From contig CBFFRP010000564.1 in the NCBI GenBank assembly GCA_965644295.1, positions 1 to 28,031 of the forward strand: a DNA stretch of 28,031 nucleotides, read 5' to 3'. Both the position numbers and the translations under genes were made by a program. The notes beneath the pieces are model-generated. The model had not been told where the DNA came from and made no database searches. It saw nothing but the letters and a program-made list of their open reading frames with translations. Positions 27,632 to 28,031 of this stretch are shown here, one piece after another (position 1 is the stretch's first letter; each line of letters begins with the position of its first letter). Origin of the DNA: Paraphysomonas bandaiensis (Eukaryota; Chrysophyceae).

Positions 27632-28031
27632 CGCGATAAGCGACTCGATACATGCATGAATACAATTTACTGTTGTATTCGTGCTGTAATACTGCGGCGA
27701 CCAGCTGTCATCTAGGATTGTATCAATTAGTTATCCTGAGAACGTTTTGTGTCGCCTATTGATCTGACGAGATAGTCATGAGTATTAATATTAACCATGA
27801 ATGATATACATATCAAGATGTTTTGATAAAGTTTTGGTCCTAATAGCGAGGAGCTGGTGGTGTTTTATCAACACCGAATACCTTATATGATTGTTACTTA
27901 GTTTGTTGTCATAAGTACTTCTATTAGAACACAACGGTTACTGCAATTGTGTGCAGTCTGATGTAAATGCAAGAATATGGTGATCCTTATTTTTCATTAG
28001 TTACTCCGTACTCTCACTAGCTGAGCTTCAA
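27632..28031 (+). other. 3' flank of the secreted-protein gene
   Basis: AT-rich sequence to the window end, with no ORF, repeat or clear polyadenylation signal that I can support. Confidence 0.6.

Noticed and set aside
1-28031. tRNA, rRNA or CRISPR loci
   Set aside because: None visible on either strand; the direct repeats present are microsatellites, minisatellites or element parts.

Overview
The window is nuclear DNA from a eukaryote. Genes are split by GT-AG introns, mostly 42-63 nt long, intergenic DNA is AT-rich with TATG-type microsatellites, and two related LTR retrotransposons are present. A gene for a motile-cilium protein (DRC9/IQCG type) shows that the host builds, or descends from organisms that build, motile cilia or flagella. 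I cannot name the species. A compact-genome, early-branching animal relative such as a sponge, or a flagellated protist, would both fit.

Layout. (1) 1-6924: element A, a Ty3/Gypsy-type retrotransposon cut by the left window edge. It has the 3' part of gag, an in-frame UGA, a complete pol (protease, reverse transcriptase, RNase H, integrase and a long post-integrase tail), a polypurine tract and an inferred 3' LTR. That LTR carries a complete SET-domain ORF on the opposite strand. (2) 6925-11136: element B, a diverged relative lacking gag, protease and the start of RT. It probably was split by insertion of A. Its 3' LTR carries the homologous antisense SET ORF, broken by an internal deletion. 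(3) 11075-12172 (-): a charged zinc-ribbon-like ORF whose C-terminus runs into the LTR of B. (4) 12173-14526: no convincing gene. (5) 14527-18879 (-): a 16-exon gene, reconstructed here with every splice phase consistent, for a 1196-residue protein with a long coiled coil and a C-terminal CaaX box. (6) 19481-20721 (+): the DRC9/IQCG gene, head to head with the previous one. (7) 22839-25844: a 3-kb palindrome with two 1117-bp inverted arms around a 772-bp loop. It looks like a foldback-type element carrying gene debris. (8) 25995-27631 (+): a four-exon gene for a secreted, N-glycosylation-site-rich protein.

The most unusual feature is the antisense SET-domain gene inside the LTRs of both retroelements. 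It is held in frame over most of its length in two copies that have diverged widely, which suggests the elements carry a chromatin-modifier-like protein as selected cargo. The host genes are two possible cilium or cytoskeleton proteins sharing one intergenic region, and one secreted protein. They show no obvious functional link to the retroelements.
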